The notes under the pieces are model-generated. The model was not told the DNA's origin. It saw nothing but the letters and a program-made list of their open reading frames with translations, and did not search any database. From an uncultured Flavobacteriales bacterium (GTDB lineage: Bacteria; Bacteroidota; Bacteroidia; Palsa-965), in assembly GCA_937974275.1 (NCBI GenBank), contig CALJIF010000048.1, forward strand, positions 1 through 25,222: a stretch of DNA of 25,222 nt. Direction: 5' to 3'. How positions within the stretch are numbered: position 1 is the stretch's first letter; the number at the start of each line of letters is the position of its first letter. This document shows, in pieces, positions 7,305-15,370 of this stretch. The position numbers and the translations under genes are program-made.

Positions 7305-7808
7305 ATGGTGAACTTTAAACAACGACTTACTGCTGTTAAGGCTGTGCTGTTTGATATAGATGGTGTATTAACTGATGGACGCCTTCACATGCACAGCGAT
7401 GGCACAGTATCGCGCACGTTTCATGCCCGTGACGGATTTGCGTTGCAACAGGCTGTAAAATCGGAGTTAATTGTGGGAATCGTGAGTGCAGCGCGAGAAG
7501 AAATTCTCAGGGAACGATTCCTGAAACTCGGTGTTCATGATGTAATCCTGAACTGCAACGATAAATTAGCAGCTTACGAAGAACTAAAATCTTGGCATGG
7601 TATATCTGACTCAGAAGTGCTTTTTATGGGTGATGACTTACCTGATCTTGAAGTAATGCGAACAGTTGGAATTCCCGTATGCCCGGATGATGCGGTTCAT
7701 GAAATACGTGCTATCAGTATTTACATTTCGCCGAATAATGGTGGTGAAGGTTGTGTTCGGGATATAATAGAGCAAGTATTGAGAGCGCAAGGGAAATGGA
7801 AATTTTAA
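7305..7808 (+). CDS. KdsC-like HAD-superfamily phosphatase
   Basis: This 167-residue cap-less HAD phosphatase resembles KdsC, which removes the phosphate from KDO 8-phosphate for lipopolysaccharide synthesis. HAD motif I is FDIDGVLTDG with nucleophile Asp17 and Asp19. Motif II is Ser61 in GIVSAA, motif III is Lys87, and motif IV is FMGDDLPDLEVM with Asp110, Asp111 and Asp114. The C-terminus (GGEGCVRDIIEQVL) resembles the KdsC tail that closes the neighbouring active site in the tetramer. Motif II lacks the usual Gly-Arg after the Ser (SAAR instead of SGR-type), so the substrate may differ. It starts 1 bp after the DUF2520 stop, and its stop shares the TTAA palindrome with the stop of the convergent gene. 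Confidence 0.88.
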   Translation: MVNFKQRLTAVKAVLFDIDGVLTDGRLHMHSDGTVSRTFHARDGFALQQAVKSELIVGIVSAAREEILRERFLKLGVHDVILNCNDKLAAYEELKSWHGISDSEVLFMGDDLPDLEVMRTVGIPVCPDDAVHEIRAISIYISPNNGGEGCVRDIIEQVLRAQGKWKF

Positions 7809-9895
7809 TACGCCCCGTTTCGCTTACGTAAAATCCACTCAATAGTCCACAACGTAACCGCGATTAGTAAAATCCACCAGAAATCGATTAAATCGGTCAA
7901 TTTTCTGGAATAGTAAATCACAGGACGAACGTCTTCACGGGCATTCAATCGTTTAGCCAACTGACTAATTTCTTTCGGATAAATCATCTCGCCATTGTGT
8001 TCTTTGGCCAATTGATAAAGAATACGATGGTTCGCGGTGGTAGATGTAATTTCAGCTACCAGTGGTGTCACGGTAAATTGCCCTTCAGCAGTAAGAACTT
8101 TATTATTCTGTTTGGTTCTGGCAACATAGCGATATTCACCCGGGGCCATCATACCTATATCTAGGCGATAGGCACTTCCTGATTTCGAAAACGTGTATGG
8201 AAAGCGTTGTCCCGTGCCGTTAATAATTTCTATCGTCACATCTTCTGTGTTTACTGCTTCATAACTCGCATTGTAAGCTTCAGCATCAATTATTACAGGT
8301 TCATTCTCTTCGTAAAAGGATTGGGCATTAACGCGAAAAAAACTTTTGTTTTCACGAACCGCCAGATACTGTATGGTTTTACTCACCAATTCAGAAAATA
8401 AATCTGCATTGCCTTTCGCGGCGAAATCCGCAAGTTTCCATTTCCAAATGCCTTCGCCTATCATTACCGCCGACTTCACTCCTTCTTTTTCGCTGAACAA
8501 CATCAACGGAAAATCGGTTTTTAGCGCACCTATTTTTTGCTTCAGAAAAATTCTTGCTCCGGGAGAAGTTGGAAAGTTCCCGAAAGGAACTGCTATGGCC
8601 GGCCATTTAGAAATCCCTTGTTGCAATTCCGGAGAAACCGTGAATAGTCCGAATGTTGGTTCAGTAACACCTTCTACATCATTGGCTTTTCCGGAGCGCG
8701 CTTCAATTGTCACACCCAATTTTCGATTGTTGATTTGATTGTATCGCAACTGATTGCCTGTTATGTACCAAACAGGAATTCGTGCATTGTCAATCTTACT
8801 CATTAAATCATCTGCTGCTACTGACTCAGAAGGAATTCCATGAAGTATCACCACATTATATTCTGCGGGACTTCCTTTAAAATCGTCAGCAACGAATGTT
8901 TCCACCTGATAATTATCATTGAGCTCAATGGTGTTTTTCAATGCACTGACATCAGGATGTGGAGCATCGGAAACAATCAGCACTTTCTGGCGGGCATCCA
9001 ATACATCAACATAAAAGTTTGAAGAATTATTTAAAACATTTCTCTCCTCATCAATTACACTCAACGCCACGGTATATTTTTGCAAACCGACAACATCTGC
9101 GCTTAACTCTGCAGGTACTGTCATTACAAAAGGATCTTCCCTAATTTCGATTTTTTCCGAAAACAACACGCGAGAACCTTTACTGATAGTGGCGACAGTT
9201 GATTTTCCTTTACAACGATCTGCTTTGATAACCAACTCAACCGGGAAAGTATTGCCCAAAAATGCGAGTTTATTGTGCACCACTTTTTCCAGAACCAAAT
9301 CCTGGTAAACTGTAGTATCTCCCAAAGCAATTGTAAATACAGGCGATTTTATTGGCGTAGAAGCATAAACAGGATTTAATCCCCGATTGTAAATACCGTC
9401 GCCGGCAACAACAACAGCGCCCAAATTACGGCCCGCGTAACGAGCTTCCAGTTCACGAAATAATTCACCGTAATCGGTTTGTTTATCCTTGAATTGTCCT
9501 GTAAAATTTTCGCGGAAGTGATCGCCAAAACTATACGTCCGTACTTCGTAATTATCGCCAAGTTCTTCTTGTAGCTGCTCCAGTTGTTTCAGATATTCTG
9601 TTTTGTAGAACACAGAATCTTTATTCAACACTACTGACGCAGAGAAATCTTGTGCAATTACCACCACCGGCTTTTCAACCTTTCTGAATTCCGTGTTTAG
9701 GACGGGTTCCAACAAAAGAAAAGAAATCAGGAACAACGCCACAAAACGTAAAGATCCCAGCAAAACAATCATTCGTTTGCTGAGATCTTTGAGTTTGGAA
9801 TTTCTATAATACAGCAACATCGTACCGCCTGCCGCAAAAACGACACACAGTACTAAGAACCATGGAGATGATTCTGTAACGATGCTTACCTTCAA
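7805..9895 (-). CDS. Membrane-anchored VWA-like protein
   Basis: A 696-residue protein with two N-terminal helices (about 9-30 and 43-63), a large extracytoplasmic part, and a C-terminal helix (about 671-689, FWWILLIAVTLWTIEWIL) with a basic tail. Just after the second helix lies a von Willebrand A-type fold: strand VVVIAQDFSASV with an intact DxSxS MIDAS motif (Asp83, Ser85, Ser87), Thr140 (KQTDYGELF), and a third loop reading GDG (165-167) where VWA domains usually have SDG or similar. The remainder has Ig-like beta segments and a glutamine-amidotransferase-like fold region (about 310-480), as in other large Bacteroidota VWA proteins. A role in protein assembly or interaction at the envelope is likely, but the partner is unknown. 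It lies 12 bp downstream of fabG on the same strand, so it is probably cotranscribed. Confidence 0.8.
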   Translation of the reverse strand: MKVSIVTESSPWFLVLCVVFAAGGTMLLYYRNSKLKDLSKRMIVLLGSLRFVALFLISFLLLEPVLNTEFRKVEKPVVVIAQDFSASVVLNKDSVFYKTEYLKQLEQLQEELGDNYEVRTYSFGDHFRENFTGQFKDKQTDYGELFRELEARYAGRNLGAVVVAGDGIYNRGLNPVYASTPIKSPVFTIALGDTTVYQDLVLEKVVHNKLAFLGNTFPVELVIKADRCKGKSTVATISKGSRVLFSEKIEIREDPFVMTVPAELSADVVGLQKYTVALSVIDEERNVLNNSSNFYVDVLDARQKVLIVSDAPHPDVSALKNTIELNDNYQVETFVADDFKGSPAEYNVVILHGIPSESVAADDLMSKIDNARIPVWYITGNQLRYNQINNRKLGVTIEARSGKANDVEGVTEPTFGLFTVSPELQQGISKWPAIAVPFGNFPTSPGARIFLKQKIGALKTDFPLMLFSEKEGVKSAVMIGEGIWKWKLADFAAKGNADLFSELVSKTIQYLAVRENKSFFRVNAQSFYEENEPVIIDAEAYNASYEAVNTEDVTIEIINGTGQRFPYTFSKSGSAYRLDIGMMAPGEYRYVARTKQNNKVLTAEGQFTVTPLVAEITSTTANHRILYQLAKEHNGEMIYPKEISQLAKRLNAREDVRPVIYYSRKLTDLIDFWWILLIAVTLWTIEWILRKRNGAY

Positions 9896-9907
9896 ACGAT
9901 TAAAAAA

Positions 9908-10657
9908 TTAAGTCAACATTCCACCGCAAACATTCAACACCTGGCCGGTGATGTATCCGGACAAATCACTCGCCAGAAACAAGCAAGCGTTAGCCACATC
10001 TTCCGGCGATCCGCCGCGTTTCAAAGGAATTCCTTCCCGCCACTGCTCTACTACCTTTTGATCAAGAGCACCGGTCATTTCTGTTTCAATAAATCCGGGA
10101 GCGATTACATTGCAACGAATATTTCGAGAGCCTAATTCTAAAGCAACTGATTTTGAAAAACCGATAATACCGGCTTTGGAAGCGGCATAATTCGCCTGAC
10201 CCGCATTTCCTTTAACACCAACTACAGAACTCATGTTGATGATAGATCCGCTGCGCTGTTTCAACATCGGGCGTTGCACCGCTTTTGTTAAGTTGAACAC
10301 AGACTTCAAATTAGCGTTTATCACTTCATCCCATTGTTGTTCGCTCATGCGCATCAGTAATGTGTCACGAGTAATACCGGCGTTATTGATCAGAATGTCA
10401 ATCGTTCCGAAATCGGCCACAACAGCAGTTACCAGTTCATCAGCGGCTCTAAAATCGGCAGCATCCGAGCGATAACCTTTTGCATTAACACCAAATGCTT
10501 TCAATTCGTTCTCTAATTCCAAACCCTTCTCCACAGAAGAAAGATAAGTGAAAGCAACGTTAGCTCCGTGACGGGCAAAAAGAACTGCAATACCGCGACC
10601 AATGCCGCGAGATGCTCCGGTGACCAGAACAACTTTTCCGGTTAATAATTGAGTCAT
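9908..10657 (-). CDS. fabG: 3-oxoacyl-[ACP] reductase FabG (SDR family)
   Basis: A classical short-chain dehydrogenase of 249 residues. It has the NADP-binding glycine motif TGASRGIG (13-20), NNAG (91-94), and an active site of Asn116 (NLKS), Ser144 (NMSSVVG), Tyr157 and Lys161 (YAASK). The C-terminal GGxPEDVA and SGYITGQVLNVCGG segments match FabG, which reduces 3-oxoacyl-ACP with NADPH in fatty acid synthesis. Length and motif spacing match bona fide FabG closely, though other SDR reductases can look the same, so the substrate rests on similarity. It leads a two-gene minus-strand unit with the VWA-like gene. An exact TAnnTTTG box (10680-10687) lies 22 bp upstream of the ATG. Confidence 0.9.
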   Translation of the reverse strand: MTQLLTGKVVLVTGASRGIGRGIAVLFARHGANVAFTYLSSVEKGLELENELKAFGVNAKGYRSDAADFRAADELVTAVVADFGTIDILINNAGITRDTLLMRMSEQQWDEVINANLKSVFNLTKAVQRPMLKQRSGSIINMSSVVGVKGNAGQANYAASKAGIIGFSKSVALELGSRNIRCNVIAPGFIETEMTGALDQKVVEQWREGIPLKRGGSPEDVANACLFLASDLSGYITGQVLNVCGGMLT

Positions 10658-10679
10658 AGGTTAATTTTTGTTGAAGGTT

Positions 10680-10687
10680 CAAATATA
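10680..10687 (-). promoter_or_regulatory. -7 promoter box for fabG
   Basis: On the minus strand this reads TATATTTG, an exact TAnnTTTG. Transcription would begin about 16 bases before the fabG ATG. The nearest upstream TTTG (plus-strand CAAA at 10714-10717) is 26 bp away, longer than the usual 19-21 bp, so the -33 element is not convincing. Confidence 0.55.
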
Positions 10688-10790
10688 CACATTACGTAAC
10701 TGACAGGATGACGCAAACTGTGCAGTTTTGACGGATTTATACACTTGGTGCAACGTTTGTACTAACTTTCGTAATTATAAACTTTAAGAT

Positions 10791-11492
10791 ATGTTTTTCG
10801 ATCCTTTGTATTTGATTTTGATGGGCGCTATGATGCTCATTGGCTTTGCTGTTCAGGCAAGACTTAAAAGTGTTATCAATAAAGCGTTAACTGTTCCGTT
10901 ACGAAATGGAATGACCGGTAAGCAAGTTGCCGAGCGTATGTTGCGAGATCATGGAATTAGTGATGTTCGGGTAATTTCAGTGGAAGGTCGACTTACTGAC
11001 CATTATAACCCTAAGGATAAAACGGTCAACCTGAGCAATGATGTATTTCACGGAGTATCTGCAGCTTCTGCGGCAGTTGCTGCTCACGAAGTTGGCCATG
11101 CCGTGCAGCATGCCACCGCTTACCGCTGGTTACAAATGCGTTCTGTTCTGGTACCTGCTGTAAACGTTGCAAATACATTGATGAATTTTTTATTCATTGG
11201 TATGGCTTTTCTCGCGTTCTCCTTCGAAATGTATAATCAGGCTTTGGTATTAATAATAATTGCACAAGCAGCAATTACACTTTTTACTTTAATTACACTG
11301 CCGGTAGAAATTGATGCCAGTAAACGCGCATTGGTATGGCTTGACGGAGCGGGCTTAACTTATGGGGAAGAACATGAGCAGGCAAAGTCTGCATTGCGCT
11401 GGGCAGGAATGACATACATCGTTGCCGCATTAGCAGCTACAGTTCAACTTTTGTATTTCATAATGCAATTCATGGGTCGTCGGGATGAATAA
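10791..11492 (+). CDS. Membrane zinc metallopeptidase (YugP / Zn_peptidase_2 family)
   Basis: A 233-residue integral membrane protein with the zinc motif HEVGH at 99-103. A downstream Glu173 in LPVEIDASKRA is the likely third ligand in this family. The layout fits YugP-type proteins (Pfam Zn_peptidase_2): an N-terminal helix (5-21), a soluble segment with GMTGKQVAERML and DHYNPKDKTVNLS, the HEVGH helix, two or three helices (about 120-172), and a last helix (about 208-227). Length matches the family. The physiological substrate is not established. It is divergent from fabG with 133 bp between starts, and a near-consensus box (TAACTTTC, 10763-10770) lies 20 bp before the ATG. A hairpin-rich segment follows the stop codon. 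Confidence 0.9.
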   Translation: MFFDPLYLILMGAMMLIGFAVQARLKSVINKALTVPLRNGMTGKQVAERMLRDHGISDVRVISVEGRLTDHYNPKDKTVNLSNDVFHGVSAASAAVAAHEVGHAVQHATAYRWLQMRSVLVPAVNVANTLMNFLFIGMAFLAFSFEMYNQALVLIIIAQAAITLFTLITLPVEIDASKRALVWLDGAGLTYGEEHEQAKSALRWAGMTYIVAALAATVQLLYFIMQFMGRRDE

Positions 11493-11542
11493 TTTAACAG
11501 TATTCAGACAATTCATAAATAAAAAATAAGCACATTTGCACC

Positions 11543-11612
11543 GTTCTGCCGCCCGGCAGAACAACTTAGAAGGGCAGCGCTTTTGGGGTTAAGCGTTGCC
11601 CTTCGCTTTTTT
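11543..11612 (+). ncRNA. Candidate small RNA: two hairpins and U-tract
   Basis: Between the peptidase and the channel gene lies a compact element. It contains hairpin 1 (11544-11561, TTCTGCC-GCCC-GGCAGAA, a perfect seven-base stem), a nine-base linker, and hairpin 2 (11571-11602), then a short T-tract. It is preceded by CACATTTGCACC (11531-11542), one mismatch from TAnnTTTG, placed so that transcription would start at about 11543, the foot of hairpin 1. This layout resembles a 70-nucleotide sRNA with an intrinsic terminator. The alternative is simply tandem terminator structure for the upstream peptidase gene. I did not match it to a known RNA family. Confidence 0.4.
11571..11612 (+). terminator. 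Intrinsic terminator hairpin
   Basis: AGGGCAGCGCTT (11571-11582) pairs with AAGCGTTGCCCT (11591-11602), a twelve-base stem with a single G-T wobble and an eight-base loop. It is followed by a T-tract (11607-11612). It ends transcription from the zinc peptidase gene or from the proposed small RNA. Confidence 0.8.
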
Positions 11613-11668
11613 CAGCGTGTTAACATACATCTGTATTTGATTTTCTATTTTCGTTGCAAATACAGCCC

Positions 11669-13576
11669 ATGAAAAGAAAAGTATCCCTGCGCGAAAAAAT
11701 CCGTTATCGTTTTGACAATACACTTTCAGCCGGTCCGATTGCGATTATCGGCTGGTTGGCTGTTGTATCATTTATCATTGTAATTGTAGCTGCCGGAATC
11801 ATAACCGCGCTTCATATCCCATCAGATCCCGAAACGGGAGCAGAATGGTCGTTTATCGAAGCGGTATGGAATAATTTTATGCGCGCCATTGATGCCGGTA
11901 ATCTTGCAGGAGATAATGGATGGGGATTACGTGCAATAACCTTCGTTGTAACGGTCGGCGGAATATTTATCGTCAGTACGCTTATCGGTACCATAACGAG
12001 CGGTATGGAATCTAAAATTGAGGAATTGCGAAAAGGACGTTCGCGTGTTCTGGAGTCCAATCATACGTTGATATTGGGATGGTCACCGAAAATATTCACC
12101 ATTCTCTCCGAGTTGATAATTGCCAACGAAAGCGAACGCAGGGCTAAGATCGTTATCATGGCGGATATGGATAAAGTGGAGATGGAAGATGAAATTCGAT
12201 CGAAGCTGCCGGATACAAAATCCACCAAAATTATTTGCAGAACCGGAAGTCCTTTGGATTTGGATGATCTGGAAGTAGTGAACCCACATGAAGCAAAATC
12301 AATTATTATCATCAGTCCTGAACAGGCAGAACATCCGGATATTTATACTATTAAGGCAGTACTTGCAATTACGAACAATCCTAACCGAAAGAAAGAAAAG
12401 TATCACATTATTGCGGAATTACAAGATGAGAAAAACCGCGAGGCAGCTGAATTGGTTGGTGGAGACGAAACCACGCTTGTGCTCTCTGCCGATCTTATAG
12501 CACGTGTAACTGCACAAACTTGTCGTCAAGCGGGACTTAGCGTTGTTTATACCGAGTTGTTGGATTTTGATGGTGCCGAAATTTACTTCAAACATGATAA
12601 GATACTGAGCGGCAAAAGCTACCGTGAAGTGGCGAACTCATTTGAAAGCAGCACCGTTATTGGAATTTATACCGGCGAACAGCAGGTGTTGATCAATCCA
12701 CAATCGGATTATATTTTAAAGTCCGACGATCAGGTTATTGCAATTGCGGAAGATGACTCCACACTGAAAATAGACGGACAAGTAAATCCCGTTATTCAGA
12801 CTGAGCATGTGACCCAAGGAACCAAGCCGATATCTGAACCGGAACATACGCTAATTCTGGGTTGGAACGGCAAAGGAAAATCTATCGTTCAGGAGTTGGA
12901 TAATTATGTAGCCAACGGTTCAACGGTGACAATAGTAACTCCTAATGAAGAGCATGAAAGTGAAATAGCAGAACTACCGGCGTCATTGAATAGACAACAG
13001 TTGAAGTTCATTCAGCAATCCTTTACGCAGCGGGCTACCATTGAAAGTCTGAATATTACGCAATACAGTCACATTATAGTTTTGTGTAATGACCAGGCTG
13101 AAGTTCAAGAAGCAGACGCAGAAGTATTAATTACGCTGTTACACATACGTCATATCGGCGAGCAAACCGGACATGATTTTAGTATTGTCAGCGAGATGCG
13201 AGACAGTCGCAACCGAGCTTTAGCAGAAGTTGCAAAGGCCGATGACTTCATTGTAAGCGATAAACTGGCCAGTTTAATGATTTCTCAGATTTCGGAAAAC
13301 AAGCATTTATCGCGTGTGTTTTCGGAACTATTCAAATCTGAAGGATCTGAAATATATATTCGCCCGGTTACTGATTACGTAAAGGCCGGAGTTCCTGTAT
13401 CATTTTATACGGTGCTTCACGCTGCGTTATCACGCGGAGAAACGGCCATTGGGCATAGACTTGCGCGTAATGCACATGACGCTTCTAAAGGTTATGGGAT
13501 CAATGTCAATCCTGTCAAATCTGCTGTAACGACCTACAGCGAAGAAGACATGATTATTGTATTGGCAGAAGATTAA
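11669..13576 (+). CDS. CASTOR/POLLUX-like cation channel with two RCK (TrkA-N) domains
   Basis: A 635-residue protein related to the CASTOR/POLLUX/SYM8 family of ion channels. Two helices (about 23-47 and 88-112) flank a pore-type segment containing AGNLAGDNGWG. The family signature then follows: GGIFIVSTLIGTITSGMESK, and IEELRKGRSRVLESNHTLIL leading to GW. Two Rossmann-type RCK domains begin with matching NHTLILGWS (131) and EHTLILGWN (392) strands. Such proteins conduct or regulate cations; the plant homologues work in the nuclear envelope, and bacterial members are little studied. I chose ATG at 11669. A TTG five codons earlier would add residues without homology value. The gene stands alone between a terminator-like element and a convergent gene. 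Confidence 0.85.
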   Translation: MKRKVSLREKIRYRFDNTLSAGPIAIIGWLAVVSFIIVIVAAGIITALHIPSDPETGAEWSFIEAVWNNFMRAIDAGNLAGDNGWGLRAITFVVTVGGIFIVSTLIGTITSGMESKIEELRKGRSRVLESNHTLILGWSPKIFTILSELIIANESERRAKIVIMADMDKVEMEDEIRSKLPDTKSTKIICRTGSPLDLDDLEVVNPHEAKSIIIISPEQAEHPDIYTIKAVLAITNNPNRKKEKYHIIAELQDEKNREAAELVGGDETTLVLSADLIARVTAQTCRQAGLSVVYTELLDFDGAEIYFKHDKILSGKSYREVANSFESSTVIGIYTGEQQVLINPQSDYILKSDDQVIAIAEDDSTLKIDGQVNPVIQTEHVTQGTKPISEPEHTLILGWNGKGKSIVQELDNYVANGSTVTIVTPNEEHESEIAELPASLNRQQLKFIQQSFTQRATIESLNITQYSHIIVLCNDQAEVQEADAEVLITLLHIRHIGEQTGHDFSIVSEMRDSRNRALAEVAKADDFIVSDKLASLMISQISENKHLSRVFSELFKSEGSEIYIRPVTDYVKAGVPVSFYTVLHAALSRGETAIGHRLARNAHDASKGYGINVNPVKSAVTTYSEEDMIIVLAED

Positions 13577-13654
13577 GAAAAAAATATTTTATACTATGTG
13601 GTATAATACCCGATGGTACAAAATATTATTCAGATCAATAGACCAAGATATCTC

Positions 13655-13690
13655 AAAAAAAAAACCCGCGTCGGTGTGCTTCGCGGGCTT
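13655..13690 (-). terminator. Intrinsic terminator for the TPR-PD40 gene
   Basis: Read on the minus strand, GCCCGCG and CGCGGG form a six-base G/C stem (CCCGCG at 13665-13670 with CGCGGG at 13682-13687, loop 11). It is followed by a run of ten T (plus-strand A at 13655-13664). It lies about 40 bp past the stop codon at 13727. On the plus strand no T-run follows, so it is one-directional. Confidence 0.85.
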
Positions 13691-13726
13691 TGAACGCTCA
13701 TTCCGGTCAGGTATTTGGCGAGCGTG

Positions 13727-15295
13727 TTAATTCTTTAATGGAACATCCATTTGCAATTCGGGCACATAGGATGCTTTGTCTAAAATACCAATTTGTTTCG
13801 TTACCGGCGCATAACCTTCTGCTTCAATTACCAAATCGTAATTGCCCGGAGGTAAAATTACCACAAAGCGCCCTGTATTCCCATTAGGCACATAATTGCC
13901 CACCAACTCGTTAGTCTTCTTATCGTATGCGGTTAAGAATACGGAATTAAAGGCCGGTTTAGAACTTCCTTCAAACTTGATCTCGCCCGTTATAACAGTA
14001 TATCTGGGCTCAATATCATTAAAGGTAACACGGTATATATCGAGGTCACCCATGCTGTCTTCGCGCTTCGCAGCCAAATAACCGTAGCGGCCATTTTCAG
14101 AAATTCTGAAATTGGAATTGTCCTCCGGTGTATTAATCGGGAATCCAAGATTTCTAGCGCCCTTGAAGCTATTAGAAGCTTCCTCCCACTCGCTTTTAAA
14201 AATATCGTAGCCACCCATGCTGCTGTGACCTTTCGAACTGAAGTACAACGTTTTTTCGTCGGGTGACAAACTCGGAAAATCCTCGTCAAACGGCGTATTC
14301 ACCTGCGGTCCCAAATTAACGGCAGGTCCGAACTTTCCGTTAGGCAAACGTTTACTTACGTACAGATCCATACCGCCTAAACCACCGGGTCTGTTGCTGG
14401 CGAAGTACACCGTATTGCCGTCATTGGTAATACAAGCAGCAATTTCAAAGCCTTTACTGGAATTGATATTTTCGTCGAGCTTAATCGGTTTTTTATAAAT
14501 GTTCTTCTGCTTGTCGTATTCTGCCACATAGATGTCATTGATGCCCGTTTCATTATCATAATACAACACCATGTAATTCCCGTTGGCACTCATTCCAACA
14601 ACTTCTACATTCCCAGATGCCGAACTGATCGGATTACCGATATTCCTTGATTTCGTAAAACTACCATCCATTACGCGAGAGATGTACACCGCAGAATAGT
14701 AGGAACCATCATCACGGCGCAAATTACCGCCATCGGAACGTTTTGTATTATACACCATAAACGATTCGTCCGTAGTAATAAACGGATAATACTCCGGAAA
14801 CTGCGTATTTACTGAACTCCCCAAATTTTCAAACGTCACATTTAACGGATATTTCATCAACTCTTTCGCATTATAACAGTTCTGGATTTCACGATCTACG
14901 TCAGCGAGATTTTCAGGAGTTCCTTTACCAATGCGTTTGAAGTCGTTATAGCAACGCAATGCGTCATCAAAACGATAAGCAAAGTGATAAGCACGACCTA
15001 ACAAGAACATGGCATCGGGTTCGTATTTCGGCTGACGTGTGACAAGTTCCAGATATGGAATTGCTTTTGCCTTATTGATATTGGTATTCAGATAACAAAT
15101 TCCAATTCGGTAATTGTATTCCACATTACGGTTATCATCTTCCAGCAAATCGAGATAAGCCGTTAACGCCTCTTCGTAATTCTCCTTTTTGAATTTTTCT
15201 TCGGCAAGTTTTCTATCGGCATCTGCATCGTCCTGTGCAAACAGATTGATTGCGGTCAACATCACAACTACGGCAAGAAAATTTCGGGTTATCAT
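13727..15295 (-). CDS. Exported TPR-PD40 beta-propeller protein (PorE-like, no OmpA domain)
   Basis: A 522-residue exported protein. The signal peptide is 1-21 (MITRNFLAVVVMLTAINLFAQ). TPR-type helices cover about 25-130 (KLAEEKFKKENYEEALTAYL, then AIPYLELVTRQP). A PD40 beta propeller follows (about 160-425), with repeats such as TVYFASNRPGGLGGMDLYVS, TLYFSSKGHSSMGGYDIFKS and YGYLAAKREDSMGDLDIYRV. Last comes a carboxypeptidase-regulatory-like beta domain (435-522, ending at NYDLVIEAEGYAPVTKQI). TPR-PD40-CRD followed by OmpA is the layout of PorE-type type IX secretion components; here the OmpA domain is absent, so it is a relative, not a clear PorE. I chose the start at 15295: the upstream codons overlap the -7 box at 15315-15322. 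Confidence 0.85.
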   Translation of the reverse strand: MITRNFLAVVVMLTAINLFAQDDADADRKLAEEKFKKENYEEALTAYLDLLEDDNRNVEYNYRIGICYLNTNINKAKAIPYLELVTRQPKYEPDAMFLLGRAYHFAYRFDDALRCYNDFKRIGKGTPENLADVDREIQNCYNAKELMKYPLNVTFENLGSSVNTQFPEYYPFITTDESFMVYNTKRSDGGNLRRDDGSYYSAVYISRVMDGSFTKSRNIGNPISSASGNVEVVGMSANGNYMVLYYDNETGINDIYVAEYDKQKNIYKKPIKLDENINSSKGFEIAACITNDGNTVYFASNRPGGLGGMDLYVSKRLPNGKFGPAVNLGPQVNTPFDEDFPSLSPDEKTLYFSSKGHSSMGGYDIFKSEWEEASNSFKGARNLGFPINTPEDNSNFRISENGRYGYLAAKREDSMGDLDIYRVTFNDIEPRYTVITGEIKFEGSSKPAFNSVFLTAYDKKTNELVGNYVPNGNTGRFVVILPPGNYDLVIEAEGYAPVTKQIGILDKASYVPELQMDVPLKN

Positions 15296-15314
15296 AGCTT
15301 TTGTTTTAAGGCTG

Positions 15315-15322
15315 CAAAGGTA
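15315..15322 (-). promoter_or_regulatory. -7 promoter box for the TPR-PD40 gene
   Basis: On the minus strand TACCTTTG is an exact TAnnTTTG match. Transcription would start about 13 bases before the ATG at 15295, so the longer open frame (back to 15352) cannot be translated from this promoter. A -33 element at standard spacing is not evident. Confidence 0.6.
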
Positions 15323-15370
15323 GGTAATGATGCCTTCCTTTCGACGAAACAAAAGAATACATCGACAAAA

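Noticed and set aside
8346..8738. Plus-strand open frame inside the VWA-like gene
   Set aside because: Antisense shadow of a long, domain-bearing gene; no start context or homology.
11654..11668. TTG start for the channel gene
   Set aside because: It adds five residues without support; the ATG at 11669 directly begins the basic N-terminus.
13589..13606. TTATAC/GTATAA inverted repeat after the channel gene
   Set aside because: A weak A/T stem with no T-run after it, so I do not call a terminator or operator.
15296..15352. Longer N-terminus for the TPR-PD40 protein
   Set aside because: It overlaps the exact -7 box at 15315-15322 and would put 19 non-signal residues before a good signal peptide.
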